Part shown: in pieces, positions 1 to 8,828 of the stretch
Numbering within the stretch: the stretch's first letter is position 1
Layout: each line of letters begins with the position of its first letter
NCBI RefSeq assembly: GCF_035930445.1
Contig: NZ_CP142394.1
Location: forward strand, 3,381,501-3,445,500
Length of the DNA: 64,000 nucleotides
Direction: 5' to 3'
Source of the DNA: Sphingopyxis chilensis
GTDB taxonomy: Bacteria > Pseudomonadota > Alphaproteobacteria > Sphingomonadales > Sphingomonadaceae
Program-made: the position numbers and the translations under genes
The notes under the pieces: model-generated
Database searches by the model: none
What the model was told of the DNA's origin: nothing
Seen by the model: only the letters and a program-made list of their open reading frames with translations

Positions 1-2
1 AA

Positions 3-278
3 GCAGGCGGAACCAACCGTCGCGGTGACCAGCTGCCCCGGCGGGCGAAGAGCGAAATCTAGGGCTTCGTCGATTATGCCGATGTCACGCTGCTCGAACG
101 CCCCGCGATCGCGCACACCGGGTTCGTGCTCGGCTGCCGGGGCGGCGGCGTGTGCCTGTCCTACGCCGAAAACGCGACGATCGGCCTGGAAGTGGCGGAT
201 GCTTGGAAACAGCCGGTGCCGGGTTTCGACCAGGACTGGCGCGTCGCGCTCAGCTGGAAACTCTCGATTCGTCCATGA
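3..278 (+). pseudogene. 3' end of ShlB/FhaC-type outer-membrane transporter gene, interrupted by an in-frame amber codon
   Basis: The frame ending at TGA 276-278 encodes a beta-barrel-like C-terminus (GFVDYADV early, SWKLSIRP at the end). This resembles the last strands of ShlB/FhaC two-partner-secretion transporters, where a tryptophan commonly precedes the FVDYA segment. Here that position is TAG (60-62), one base change from TGG. The same frame stays open from base 3 to the stop codon, so the gene probably ran in from the left and is either broken or carries a sequence error. The 3' end overlaps the convergent hemerythrin gene by 29 bases. The family call rests on about 70 residues and is tentative. 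Confidence 0.4.
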
Positions 279-726
279 CCGGCGCAGCAATCGCGGCGCC
301 CGATGCGTAGAGCGTTTCGGCGAGCGGATACAGCTCGCGCTCCTCGCGCTCGACGCGCATGGCGAGCAGGTCGAAGACGATCTTCGTCTCGCGGCAGAAA
401 CCGGGCCAATCGGCCGCGACCCGCTCGCGCGTCCATTTTTCGTCATAGGCGACGAAATCGGCCGCAAGGCTGCCCATCTCGATTTCGAATTCGCGCGTGA
501 TCCGCATCAGCTCGGCATCGCCCGTGGACATCAGCCGCGGATAGAGGATCCAGTCCTCGCATTTCAGGTGCCGGACCAGTGCTTCGCGCAACTGCGTCCG
601 CGCGTTGGCCAGATCGTCCGCGACGGGGGGATCGGGCAGGTCTGCCATGCCGAGGATGATGCGCGACAGCGTGACCAGCGCCGCATGTTCGGCGCGCAAT
701 CGCTGCATCTCGCGGCCCAAGGGCAT
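250..726 (-). CDS. hemerythrin (HHE) domain protein
   Basis: A 158-residue cytoplasmic protein with the alternating helices of the hemerythrin/HHE family, which binds a di-iron centre for O2/NO sensing or iron handling. Likely ligands are His14 (RAEHAAL), His53 and Glu57 (RHLKCEDW), and Glu residues in EREERELYP near the C-terminus. The ATG at 726 was chosen because GGAG sits about 7 bases upstream; the frame stays open to 858 but has no good ribosome site there. It stands alone, convergent with the broken gene on the left. Its exact role, regulatory or protective, cannot be read from the sequence. Confidence 0.8.
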   Translation of the reverse strand: MPLGREMQRLRAEHAALVTLSRIILGMADLPDPPVADDLANARTQLREALVRHLKCEDWILYPRLMSTGDAELMRITREFEIEMGSLAADFVAYDEKWTRERVAADWPGFCRETKIVFDLLAMRVEREERELYPLAETLYASGAAIAAPVMDESRVSS

Positions 727-877
727 AGTTGCTCCAGCGGTGCGAGCGGTCCCTCGGTCGCCATCATAGCCAGCGCATCGTGAAAAGAAAGTGAATTGGC
801 ATTTCATCATCGTGGCGCTTCGGGTGGCGGCGGCGCGAACCACTTCCGCCGCGCGCACCGTCGACCGGCCGGCCGCG

Positions 878-919
878 TGGCCCGAACGATGGAGTAGCTG
901 GCCCGAATGATGGGGTCCG
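878..919. repeat. two tandem 21-bp imperfect direct repeats upstream of the PepSY gene
   Basis: Two adjacent 21-base units begin TGGCCCGAA (878-898 and 899-919) and agree at about 16 of 21 positions. The 21-base period is two helical turns, as expected for a protein binding the same DNA face twice. They lie just upstream of a possible promoter for the PepSY / TonB-receptor genes. A regulatory role is inference. Confidence 0.35.
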
Positions 920-933
920 GCCCCCGAATCGGG

Positions 934-962
934 TTGTCAATCCGGGGCGCACGCCATAGGGC
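934..962 (+). promoter_or_regulatory. possible sigma-70-like promoter for the PepSY operon
   Basis: TTGTCA (934-939) and TAGGGC (957-962) are separated by 17 bases, 40 bases upstream of the PepSY start codon. The -10 element is poor, so this is only a candidate. Confidence 0.22.
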
Positions 963-965
963 GCT

Positions 966-984
966 ATTGATTATTCCTCGCAAT
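966..984. promoter_or_regulatory. possible Fur-type iron box
   Basis: ATTGATTATTCCTCGCAAT is a 19-base imperfect dyad with ATTG/CAAT outer arms. It partly fits alphaproteobacterial Fur-box patterns and sits between a candidate -10 and the start of an operon that looks like iron uptake. Several inner positions deviate, so this is a weak call. Confidence 0.28.
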
Positions 985-1001
985 AGCGGCAGCTTTCCTC
1001 C

Positions 1002-2168
1002 ATGCAACGCGCGACCATCCGCACATGGTTCCTGATCCACAAATGGACGAGCATCGTCTGTACGGCGTTCCTGCTGATGCTGTGCGTCACCGGCCTGCCG
1101 CTGATCTTCCACCATGAAATCGACGAGCTGACCGAGGAAGCGCCGGCCTATGGCATGCCCGGGGTCGGATCGTCGGGCGAGGCGCCGGGCCTCGTACCGC
1201 TCGACGCGATGCTCGCGAAGGCGCTCGCGGCGCGTCCCGGCGAGGTGCCCGTCTTCATGGCGTTCGATAATGAACAGCCGTCGATGACGGTCACCACCGC
1301 GCCGCAGCCCGACTCCCCCGCCGAGGATATGACGATCCAGATCCTCGACCGCTCGACCGGACAGGCGACCGCGACCGTCGATGAAAGCGGCGTGATGCAC
1401 TTTCTGCTCCAGCTCCACACGGACATGTTCCTCGGCCTGCCCGGCATGCTCTTCCTCGGGCTGATGGGGCTGCTTTTCGTGGTCGCGATCGTCTCGGGCG
1501 TCGTGCTCTACGCGCCCTTCATGAAAAAGCTCGACTTCGGCACGCTGCGCACCTCGCGCAGCCGCCGCGTCAAATGGCTCGACTATCACAACCTGCTCGG
1601 CATCGTCGCGCTCGCGTGGATGACCGTCGTCGGCGCGACGGGGGTGATCAACGCGCTCGCGACCCCGATCTTCCAATATTGGCAGATGACCGAGCTCGCC
1701 GAGATGACGCGCGCCTATGCCGGCAAGGGCGCGGTGGCGCCCGCGGATTACGGCTCGATCGACAAGGCGATGGCGGCGGCGCGCCGCGAAATCCCCGGCA
1801 ACAATCCGCAGTTCATCGCCTTCCCCGGCGGCGCGTTCAGCAGCAAGCATCATTATGCGGTCTTCTTCCAGGGCGACACCCCGCTCACCGAGCGGCTGCT
1901 GACCTCGGCGCTGATCGATGCCGAGACGGGCGAGTTCACCGACGCGCGCCCGATGCCCTGGTATGTGAAGGCGCTCGCGCTGTCGCAACCTTTGCACTTC
2001 GGCGACTATGGCGCGCTGCCGCTCAAGCTGCTTTGGGCGATCCTCACCCTCTTCACGATGATCGTCCTCGGCTCGGGCCTCTATCTCTGGCTCGGCAAGC
2101 GCCGCAGCGGCACCGACGCGCTGGTGCGCGAGGTCGAAAGCGGCGGCGAACTGGTGCCTGCCGAATGA
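1002..2168 (+). CDS. PepSY-associated TM helix (PepSY_TM) family protein
   Basis: A 388-residue inner-membrane protein. A first membrane segment lies at about 18-38 after the basic IRTWFLIHKW start. A large periplasmic region is followed by membrane segments near 145-170, 200-220 and 345-370. This layout is typical of PepSY_TM proteins, often found beside TonB-dependent siderophore receptors and proposed to act as periplasmic ferric-siderophore reductases or accessory factors. Its stop overlaps the next gene's start (ATGA), and a TonB receptor follows 220 bases on, so the three form one likely operon. The iron role is inferred from family and context. Confidence 0.82.
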   Translation: MQRATIRTWFLIHKWTSIVCTAFLLMLCVTGLPLIFHHEIDELTEEAPAYGMPGVGSSGEAPGLVPLDAMLAKALAARPGEVPVFMAFDNEQPSMTVTTAPQPDSPAEDMTIQILDRSTGQATATVDESGVMHFLLQLHTDMFLGLPGMLFLGLMGLLFVVAIVSGVVLYAPFMKKLDFGTLRTSRSRRVKWLDYHNLLGIVALAWMTVVGATGVINALATPIFQYWQMTELAEMTRAYAGKGAVAPADYGSIDKAMAAARREIPGNNPQFIAFPGGAFSSKHHYAVFFQGDTPLTERLLTSALIDAETGEFTDARPMPWYVKALALSQPLHFGDYGALPLKLLWAILTLFTMIVLGSGLYLWLGKRRSGTDALVREVESGGELVPAE

Positions 2169-2341
2169 ACAAGCAAGGCCTCAGCGCAATCTTCGCCATC
2201 CCGCTGTTGCTCGCGCTCGTCAGCATCGCCGGCCTCGTCGTCGCACTTACCGGCGACGGGGTGCGCGATGCCGCGTCGTGGGCCGCGCTTGCCATACCGG
2301 TTTTAGCCGTCGGCTGGGCGATGCGCGCCCGCCGCACCTGA
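2165..2341 (+). CDS. small two-helix membrane protein of a PepSY/TonB cluster
   Basis: A 58-residue protein starting at an ATG that overlaps the PepSY stop codon by four bases. It has two hydrophobic helices (about 8-29 and 39-53) and a basic end (RARRT). I recognise no domain. Translational coupling and its position between the PepSY protein and the TonB receptor suggest it is a subunit or assembly partner of the same uptake system. Its coding bias matches its neighbours, so it is likely a real gene. Confidence 0.7.
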   Translation: MNKQGLSAIFAIPLLLALVSIAGLVVALTGDGVRDAASWAALAIPVLAVGWAMRARRT

Positions 2342-2387
2342 ATCACGTCACGCGCGGATCCATGCCGCGCTTACAAGGGGAATATCA

Positions 2388-4553
2388 GTGACCAGATCGA
2401 CCATCCGCACCGCGCTCGGCCTCTCCGCCGCGTCCGCCGTGCTGGCTGCCGTACCCGCCGTCGCGCAGGAAGCGACCGCGAGCGAGGACATCCTCGTCAC
2501 CGCGCAGCGGGGCAACCAGACCGAAGTGATCGCGGGCGGCAATGTCGGCATCTTCGGCACCAAGGCGGCCGAGGATGTCCCGTTCAATATCCGCAGCTAT
2601 AACGAGGCGCTGATCCTCAACCAGCAGCCCGATTCGCTGGGCGAAGTGCTGGAAAATGACCCGACCGTTCGCACCGCGCTAGGCTTCGGCATCGCCGGTG
2701 AAGTCTTCGTCATTCGCGGCTTCGACCTGTCGTCGGACGACGTCGGCTTCGACGGCCTCTACGGCATCACCCCGCGCCAGATTGTCGCGCCCGAACTCGT
2801 GTCCTCGGTTCAGGTCATCAATGGCGCGAGCGCCTTCCTGAACGGCGCGGCGCCCGGGGGCAGCGGCATCGGCGGCAGCGTCAACATCCTCCCCAAAAAG
2901 GCCGAGCGCGACATGATCCGCGCGACGCTGGGCTATACCTCCGCTTCGCATATCTCGGGCGCGGTCGATGTGGCACGCCGTTTCGGCGCCAATGACGAAT
3001 GGGGTCTTCGCATCAACGGATCGGCCCGCCGCGGCGACATCGCGATCGATGACGAGTTCCATTCGAGTTACGTCCTCGGCGCCACGCTAGATTACAACGA
3101 TGGCCCGCTGCGAGTCGCGCTCAACCTCAACTACCAGCGCCTGAACCAGAAATACTGGCGCGGCCAGGTCGGCATCGGCGGGGTTATTCCGCGCGTGCCC
3201 GAAGCCGACACCAATTATTCGCAGCCGTGGAGCCAGATCCTGACCAAGGATTATTTCGGCACCTTCAGCCTTGAGTATGATGTGTCCGAAGCGGCCATGC
3301 TCTACGCCAGGGTCGGCGCGCGCGACGGCCGCGAGGACCAGACGACTGCTGGCATAACCGTCAACGATCCCGTCACCGGCGCCGCGACGGGCAGCGGCTC
3401 CTACGTCCCGCGCGAAGACAATAATGAATCGGCCACCGCCGGCATCCGCATCAAGCTGGAAGGCGGCGGCATGAGCCACGAGATCAACGCCGGCGCCGCG
3501 GTGAGCTGGCAGGTCAATCGCAACGCCTATGACTTCGGGGCCGCCTATCCCGCCAACCTCTACGACCCCATCGTCGTGCCCGCGCCGGCGCCGGGCGGCT
3601 TCGTCGGCGGCGACCTCGACAATGTGTTCCCGATCGGCCGCAACCGCGTGTCGAGCGTCTTTTTCTCGGACACGCTCGGGCTGTGGGGCGACCGCATCCT
3701 GATCACCGGCGGCCTGCGCCTGCAGGAGATCAAGACGACCTCTTATTCCTATACCGACGGCGCGCGCACCGGCGGCTACAAGGAATCGGCGGCGACCCCG
3801 GTTCTCGGCCTCGTCATCAAGCCGGCGTCCGGCCTGTCGCTCTATGGCAACCGCATCGAAGGTCTGGTGGCAGGCTCCACCGCGCCGTTGACGATCGATG
3901 ACGGCAACGGCAACGATATCCCCGTCGTCAATCGCGGCGCGGTGCTGCCGCCGGTCAAGTCGACGCAATATGAAGTCGGCGGCAAGCTGAACTTCGACCG
4001 CTTCAACGCCGGTCTCGCCCTGTTCCAGATCGACAAGCCCAACAGCTTCGTCGATCCGCTCACGCTCGTCTATGGCAATTACGGCACCCAGCGGAACCGC
4101 GGCGTCGAGATCACGCTCGACGGCGAGCCGGTCGATGGTCTCCGCATCATTTCGGGCCTGACCTTCAACGACGCCAAGCTGCGCCGCACCGAAGGCGGCG
4201 TGAACGAAGGCAATGACGCCGTCGGCGTGCCCGACGTGCTCGCGAACGCGAACCTCGAATGGGATCTGCCCTTCCTGCCCGCGCTGACGCTGGTCGGCCG
4301 CGTCGTCTACACCGGCAAGCAGGCGGTCGACGCCGCCAACACGCTCGAACTGGACAGCTGGACGCGCTTCGACCTCGGCGCGCGCTATGTCGCGCTGGTC
4401 CGCGACACACCGCTCACGCTGCGCTTCAATGTCGATAATGTCGCCGACAAGCGCTATTGGGCCACGGCCTATAATGCGTTCAGCGCCTTCGGCTCGCGGC
4501 TGCTCCAGGGCGGACCGCGCACGTTCAAGGCATCGGCTTCGATCGAATTCTGA
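2388..4553 (+). CDS. TonB-dependent siderophore-type receptor
   Basis: A 721-residue outer-membrane receptor. It has a signal peptide ending near AVAQEA and then the TonB-box-like region SEDILVTAQRG. The plug domain (about 55-180) includes EVFVIRGFDL and the GGSGIGG turn, and a 22-strand type barrel ends in phenylalanine (ASIEF). The GTG start at 2388 has AAGGGG about 7 bases upstream. It takes up a ligand driven by TonB. The upstream PepSY protein and the plug style point to a ferric siderophore, but the ligand cannot be named. Confidence 0.85.
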   Translation: MTRSTIRTALGLSAASAVLAAVPAVAQEATASEDILVTAQRGNQTEVIAGGNVGIFGTKAAEDVPFNIRSYNEALILNQQPDSLGEVLENDPTVRTALGFGIAGEVFVIRGFDLSSDDVGFDGLYGITPRQIVAPELVSSVQVINGASAFLNGAAPGGSGIGGSVNILPKKAERDMIRATLGYTSASHISGAVDVARRFGANDEWGLRINGSARRGDIAIDDEFHSSYVLGATLDYNDGPLRVALNLNYQRLNQKYWRGQVGIGGVIPRVPEADTNYSQPWSQILTKDYFGTFSLEYDVSEAAMLYARVGARDGREDQTTAGITVNDPVTGAATGSGSYVPREDNNESATAGIRIKLEGGGMSHEINAGAAVSWQVNRNAYDFGAAYPANLYDPIVVPAPAPGGFVGGDLDNVFPIGRNRVSSVFFSDTLGLWGDRILITGGLRLQEIKTTSYSYTDGARTGGYKESAATPVLGLVIKPASGLSLYGNRIEGLVAGSTAPLTIDDGNGNDIPVVNRGAVLPPVKSTQYEVGGKLNFDRFNAGLALFQIDKPNSFVDPLTLVYGNYGTQRNRGVEITLDGEPVDGLRIISGLTFNDAKLRRTEGGVNEGNDAVGVPDVLANANLEWDLPFLPALTLVGRVVYTGKQAVDAANTLELDSWTRFDLGARYVALVRDTPLTLRFNVDNVADKRYWATAYNAFSAFGSRLLQGGPRTFKASASIEF

Positions 4554-4563
4554 TGCTCGCGAT

Positions 4564-4668
4564 CCTCCCCGTGGCGCAGCCATGGGGAGGTGGCAGCGCG
4601 CAGCGCTGACAGAGGGGCTATAGCGCGACGTCGCTGCTCCCCCTCCCCACGGCTGCTCCGCAGGGAGG
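4564..4668. repeat. REP-like pair of GC-rich hairpins downstream of the TonB receptor
   Basis: CCTCCCCGTGGC (4564-4575) pairs with GCCATGGGGAGG (4579-4590) across a short loop. A second, looser hairpin lies at about 4642-4668. The same core recurs at 11517-11543. There is no clear T-run, so it is a REP-type repeat that may also stabilise or terminate the transcript. Confidence 0.6.
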
Positions 4669-4742
4669 ATCATATGCTCTAACCGGACGGAACCGCTCGC
4701 CATCCCGATCATTTGGAGTCGGAACAGCGAAGGGAAAAACCG

Positions 4743-5618
4743 ATGGCCGCGCGCGCATATTGGAAGGGGCAGATCCGGCTCGCGCTGGTGTCGATCCCGG
4801 TCGAAATCTATTCGGCAACCAAATCGGGCGCCGCCGTGACCTTCCGCCAGATTCACGAACCAAGCGGCAAGCCGGTCAAATATGAGAAGGTCGTTCCGGG
4901 CATCGGCGCGATCGACCATGACGACATCGTCAAGGGCTTCGAGCTGTCGAAGGGCAATTATGTCCTGCTCGACGAGGAAGAGATCGAAGCGGTCAAGCTC
5001 GAAAGCAAGCGCACATTGGAACTGGTCCAGTTCGTCGACACCGACGCGATCGACGTCCTCTATTACACCAAGCCCTATTATGTCGTGCCCGCCGACGAGC
5101 TGGCCGAGGAAGCCTATATCGTCCTGCGCGAGGCGCTGAAGCGCACGAAGAAGGTCGGGCTCGGCCAATTGTCGCTGCGCGGGCAGGAACAGCTCGTGGC
5201 CCTGCGCCCCTGCGGCAAGGGCCTCGTCCTCGAAGTGCTGCGCTATGCCGACGAGGTGAACAAGGCGGCGAATTATTTCCGCGACGTGGGCAATTCGAAA
5301 CCCGACGCCGACCTGCTCGACCTTGCCGAAACGCTGATCGACAAGAAAAGCGGCGCGTTCGACGCGAGCGACTATCACAATCATTATGTCGACGCCTTGA
5401 AACGCGTGATCGCGAAGAAGGCGAAAACCAAGGGCAAGCGCTTACTCGAGGATGTCGAGGAACCTGGTCCGGTCGGCGGCGGCTCGAACGTCATCGACCT
5501 GATGGCGGCCTTGAAAGCATCGGTCGAGGGCAAGAAGAAGGCCGCGACCACCGGAACGAAGGCAAGCGCGACGAAAAAGACGCCGGCCAAAAAGACCGCC
5601 CAACGCAAGCGCGCCTGA
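4743..5618 (+). CDS. ku: Ku homodimer protein for non-homologous end joining
   Basis: A 291-residue bacterial Ku. The N-terminus ARAYWKGQIRLALVSIPVEI and the motif KYEKVVPG are family hallmarks. The core ring domain spans about 5-250, followed by a lysine/alanine-rich tail (about 255-291) like those that bind DNA and recruit LigD. The ATG at 4743 is preferred to an upstream in-frame start at 4713 because it gives the conserved family N-terminus. Ku encircles broken DNA ends. The stop overlaps the next start (TGATG), linking it to the mgtC-like gene and then ligD. Confidence 0.95.
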   Translation: MAARAYWKGQIRLALVSIPVEIYSATKSGAAVTFRQIHEPSGKPVKYEKVVPGIGAIDHDDIVKGFELSKGNYVLLDEEEIEAVKLESKRTLELVQFVDTDAIDVLYYTKPYYVVPADELAEEAYIVLREALKRTKKVGLGQLSLRGQEQLVALRPCGKGLVLEVLRYADEVNKAANYFRDVGNSKPDADLLDLAETLIDKKSGAFDASDYHNHYVDALKRVIAKKAKTKGKRLLEDVEEPGPVGGGSNVIDLMAALKASVEGKKKAATTGTKASATKKTPAKKTAQRKRA

Positions 5619-6115
5619 TGGAACTCAATGACGCCCTCTGGTGGGAAACGATCGATACCGAGGTGCTGCTGCGGCTCGGTATCGCGACCCTCGTCGGCCT
5701 CCTCCTCGGGCTCGACCGCGAGCTCAAGGGCTATGACGCGGGGCTGCGCACGCATGGCCTCGTCGCGCTCAGCTCGTCCTTGATGACCGTCGTTTCGATT
5801 GCACTGTTCCACCAGCTCGGCGGCGCCGAATCGTCGATCGACCCGCTCCGCGTCATCGAGGGCATGGCGGCGGCGATCGGCATCATCGCGGCGGGCCTCA
5901 TCATCGTCAAAGGCGGCGAGGTGCGCAACCTCACCACCGCGGCGCATATATGGCTGACCGCCGCCATCGGTATCGCCAGCGGCGCCGGCTATTTCGCCGT
6001 CGTGATCATCGCGGCGGGCCTTGCGCTCGTGCTGCTCGTCCTGCTCCGCGTCGTCGAGCGCCGCCTGCCCGAGGTCGAGAGCGGGCCCGTGGAGAAGCAG
6101 GATGGCCCGGACTGA
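5618..6115 (+). CDS. MgtC/SapB-family membrane protein between ku and ligD
   Basis: A 165-residue protein with about five transmembrane helices. It carries the MgtC N-terminal signature around LGIATLVGLLLGLDREL and GLRTHGLVAL, ending with a helix at about 125-148 and a charged tail. It lacks the long C-terminal ACT-like domain of true MgtC. MgtC proteins are known as inner-membrane modulators in low-Mg2+ and stress survival. It overlaps ku by one base and ligD by 14, so it is translationally coupled to both repair genes, an unexpected partner. Confidence 0.85.
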   Translation: MELNDALWWETIDTEVLLRLGIATLVGLLLGLDRELKGYDAGLRTHGLVALSSSLMTVVSIALFHQLGGAESSIDPLRVIEGMAAAIGIIAAGLIIVKGGEVRNLTTAAHIWLTAAIGIASGAGYFAVVIIAAGLALVLLVLLRVVERRLPEVESGPVEKQDGPD

Positions 6116-8621
6116 CCCCCTCGCCCAGTATAACGCCAAGCGCGACTTCAAACTGACCCCCGAGCCCGCGGGCAAGGTCGAAAAAGGCGCCAAAAAAGAC
6201 AAGGGAGGCAACCGCTTCATCGTCCAGAAACACGATGCGACGCGGCTCCATTACGACTTTCGCCTCGAAGCGGACGGCGTGCTCAAAAGCTGGGCGGTAA
6301 CCAAGGGGCCGAGCGCCGACCCCGCCGACAAGCGCCTCGCGGTGCGCACCGAAGACCATCCGATGAGCTATGCCGATTTCGAGGGCGTGATCCCCAAGGG
6401 CGAATATGGCGGCGGCAGCGTGATGCTGTGGGACAAGGGCACATGGGCGCCGATCGAGGGCAAGAGCGCGAAGGACATCGACGAAGGCCATCTCCACTTC
6501 ATCCTCGACGGCGAGCGGATGAAGGGGGAATGGCTGCTCGTCCGCATGAAGCCGCGCCCCGGCGAGAAACGCGAAAACTGGCTGCTGCGGAAAGTCGACG
6601 ATGCCTATGCCGGCGGCACCGACGACCTTGTCGGGCGGCAGCTGACGAGCGTGCTCACCGGCCGCACGATGGCCGAAATCGCGGGCGACGCGGGCGGCGA
6701 ACAATCGCTGAAGGGCGCCAAGAGCGCGGCCTTCTCGAAGAAGATGGCCGATGCCGCCGAACATAATCGCAAGGTTGCGAAAGCAAGGCCGAAGCGCAAG
6801 CCACCCGCATTCCGCCCGCTCCAGCTCGCGACGCTCGTCGACGCCGTCCCGTCGGGCAACGGCTGGTTCCACGAGATCAAGTACGACGGCTACCGCGCCC
6901 AGATCGCCGCGACGGGCAGCGACGTGCGCGTCTACACCCGCAATGGCCTCGACTGGACCGACAAATTCGCCCCGCTCGTCCGCCACGTCGCCGCACTGGC
7001 GCTTCCGCCCTGCCTGATCGACGGCGAGATCGTCGCTTATGGCAAGCACGGCAATCCCGACTTCTCTTCGCTCCAGGCCGTGCTCAAGCGCGGCCACGGC
7101 GCGCAGGACGAGGCGACGGACCTCCACTTCTTCGCCTTCGACCTTATCGAACTGGACGGAAAATCGCTGGCGAAGCTCGGCAATCTCGAACGCAAGGAGC
7201 GCCTCGAAGCCTTGCTCCGCGACGCGGCGCCCCCGATCGCGGTCGCCGACCATGTCATCGGGGCGGGCGAGACGCTCTATGCCGCGATGTGCGGCGCGGG
7301 GCAGGAAGGCATCATCTCGAAACGCGTCGACGCCTCCTATTCAGGTCGCCGCTCGAAGAATTGGCTGAAGGTCAAATGCACCCGGCGGCAGGAATTCATC
7401 CTCGTCGGCTGGAACCCGTCATCGGCGAAGGGCCGCCCCTTTGCCTCGCTCCTCCTCGCGCAGCGCGAGAAGGGCGAACTCGTCTATAAGGGCAATGTCG
7501 GCACCGGCTTCGACGCCGACACGATGGCCGATCTCGCGAAGCGGTTCGCGCGGCTCGAACGCAAGACGGCACCGCTCGACGTCGATGCCGCCTCCGCGCG
7601 CAAGGTCCATTGGCTGAAGCCCGATCTCGTCGCCGAAATCGCCTTCGCCGAATTCACCGCCAGCGGATCGGTGCGCCACGCGAGCTTTCTCGGCCTGCGC
7701 CAAGACAAGGAGGCAAAGGACGTGGCACCGGAAGTCAAGCAACCCGCCCCCGAACCGGCCAGCGACGTCAAGATCAGCAGCCGCGAGCGCGTCATCTTCC
7801 CCGAAGCCAAGGCGACCAAGGGCGACCTGGCCGACTATTATGAGGCCATCGCCCCGCTGATGCTCCCGCACATGGCGCGGCGCCCGATCAGCCTCGTCCG
7901 TTGTCCGCAGGGGCGCGGCAAGAAATGCTTTTTCCAGAAACATGATTCGGGTTCGTTCGGCGACCATGTCCACCACGTCCCGATCAGGGAGAAGGACGGC
8001 GGCCATGAGGATTATCTGTATGTCGAGGACTCGGGCGGCATCCTCGCCTGCGTCCAGATGGGAACGATCGAATTCCACGGCTGGGGCAGCCATGTCGAAA
8101 CGCTCGAAAAACCCGACCGCATGGTCTTCGACCTCGACCCCGACGAGGGGCTCGACTTCGCCGACGTCAAGAAAGCCGCCCTCGATATCCGCCGCCAGCT
8201 TGCCGACATCGGGCTCGTCAGCTTCGCGATGCTGTCGGGCGGCAAGGGTGTGCATGTCGTCGTCCCGCTCGATCCGGGACACAGCTGGGACGCGCACAAG
8301 GATTTCTCCAAACGCTTCGCCGAGGCGCTGAGCCTCGCCGAGCCCAACCGCTATGTCGCGACGATGAGCAAGGCGAAACGCAAGGGCAAGATTTTCATCG
8401 ATTATCTGCGCAACCAGCGCGGCAGCACCGCGGTGATGCCTTACTCTGTCCGCGCGCGCGAAAACGCCCCCGTCGCGGTCCCGATCGGCTGGGACGCGCT
8501 CGCCGACGCCCGAACGGCGGGGCAATGGACGATCAAGGACGCCAGCAAACTGCTCGAACGCGCGGCCGGCGCCGACCTCAAGGGCTGGGGCTTCGCGCAC
8601 CAGTCGCTCCCCGATTTCTGA
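6102..8621 (+). CDS. ligD: multifunctional ATP-dependent DNA ligase D
   Basis: An 839-residue end-joining enzyme with domain order phosphoesterase - ligase - polymerase, as in Pseudomonas LigD. The phosphoesterase (about 35-150) keeps His44, His50, Asp52, Arg54 and His86 (EDHP). The ligase (about 235-530) has the nucleotidyl-lysine motif EIKYDGYR with Lys260. The primase-like polymerase (about 555-839) has the metal-binding DLDPDEG near 675. It works with Ku to trim, fill and seal double-strand breaks. The ATG at 6102 follows GGAG by 7 bases and overlaps the mgtC-like gene by 14 bases. All three catalytic modules look intact. Confidence 0.96.
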   Translation: MARTDPLAQYNAKRDFKLTPEPAGKVEKGAKKDKGGNRFIVQKHDATRLHYDFRLEADGVLKSWAVTKGPSADPADKRLAVRTEDHPMSYADFEGVIPKGEYGGGSVMLWDKGTWAPIEGKSAKDIDEGHLHFILDGERMKGEWLLVRMKPRPGEKRENWLLRKVDDAYAGGTDDLVGRQLTSVLTGRTMAEIAGDAGGEQSLKGAKSAAFSKKMADAAEHNRKVAKARPKRKPPAFRPLQLATLVDAVPSGNGWFHEIKYDGYRAQIAATGSDVRVYTRNGLDWTDKFAPLVRHVAALALPPCLIDGEIVAYGKHGNPDFSSLQAVLKRGHGAQDEATDLHFFAFDLIELDGKSLAKLGNLERKERLEALLRDAAPPIAVADHVIGAGETLYAAMCGAGQEGIISKRVDASYSGRRSKNWLKVKCTRRQEFILVGWNPSSAKGRPFASLLLAQREKGELVYKGNVGTGFDADTMADLAKRFARLERKTAPLDVDAASARKVHWLKPDLVAEIAFAEFTASGSVRHASFLGLRQDKEAKDVAPEVKQPAPEPASDVKISSRERVIFPEAKATKGDLADYYEAIAPLMLPHMARRPISLVRCPQGRGKKCFFQKHDSGSFGDHVHHVPIREKDGGHEDYLYVEDSGGILACVQMGTIEFHGWGSHVETLEKPDRMVFDLDPDEGLDFADVKKAALDIRRQLADIGLVSFAMLSGGKGVHVVVPLDPGHSWDAHKDFSKRFAEALSLAEPNRYVATMSKAKRKGKIFIDYLRNQRGSTAVMPYSVRARENAPVAVPIGWDALADARTAGQWTIKDASKLLERAAGADLKGWGFAHQSLPDF

Positions 8622-8746
8622 CCCCTTCGTCCCGCGAGCCGGCCGGGCCGACAGCCGGTTTTGGTTAGATTTCTAATAATACCAATAAAATACCATTTTA
8701 CCGCACATATGCCAGTGAACGGGTGTGAAACCGCGATGAAATGAGG

Positions 8747-8774
8747 TTGACGGATAAATTGGTCTGTATAAATT
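8747..8774 (+). promoter_or_regulatory. possible promoter for the second TonB receptor
   Basis: TTGACG (8747-8752) is followed 16 bases later by TAAATT within TATAAATT (8767-8774), in an AT-rich spacer. Just upstream (about 8665-8700) the motif AATACCA occurs twice in tandem, which could be an operator. Confidence 0.35.
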
Positions 8775-8828
8775 CCCCTGCAAATCGACAGATATAATCG
8801 ATTGGCATCCAAAAGGAGGGATTTAGAT

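Noticed and set aside
25..783. Long plus-strand frame across the hemerythrin gene
   Set aside because: It runs antisense to a well-supported hemerythrin gene and shows no recognisable domain; the high GC content produces such shadow frames on most strands here.
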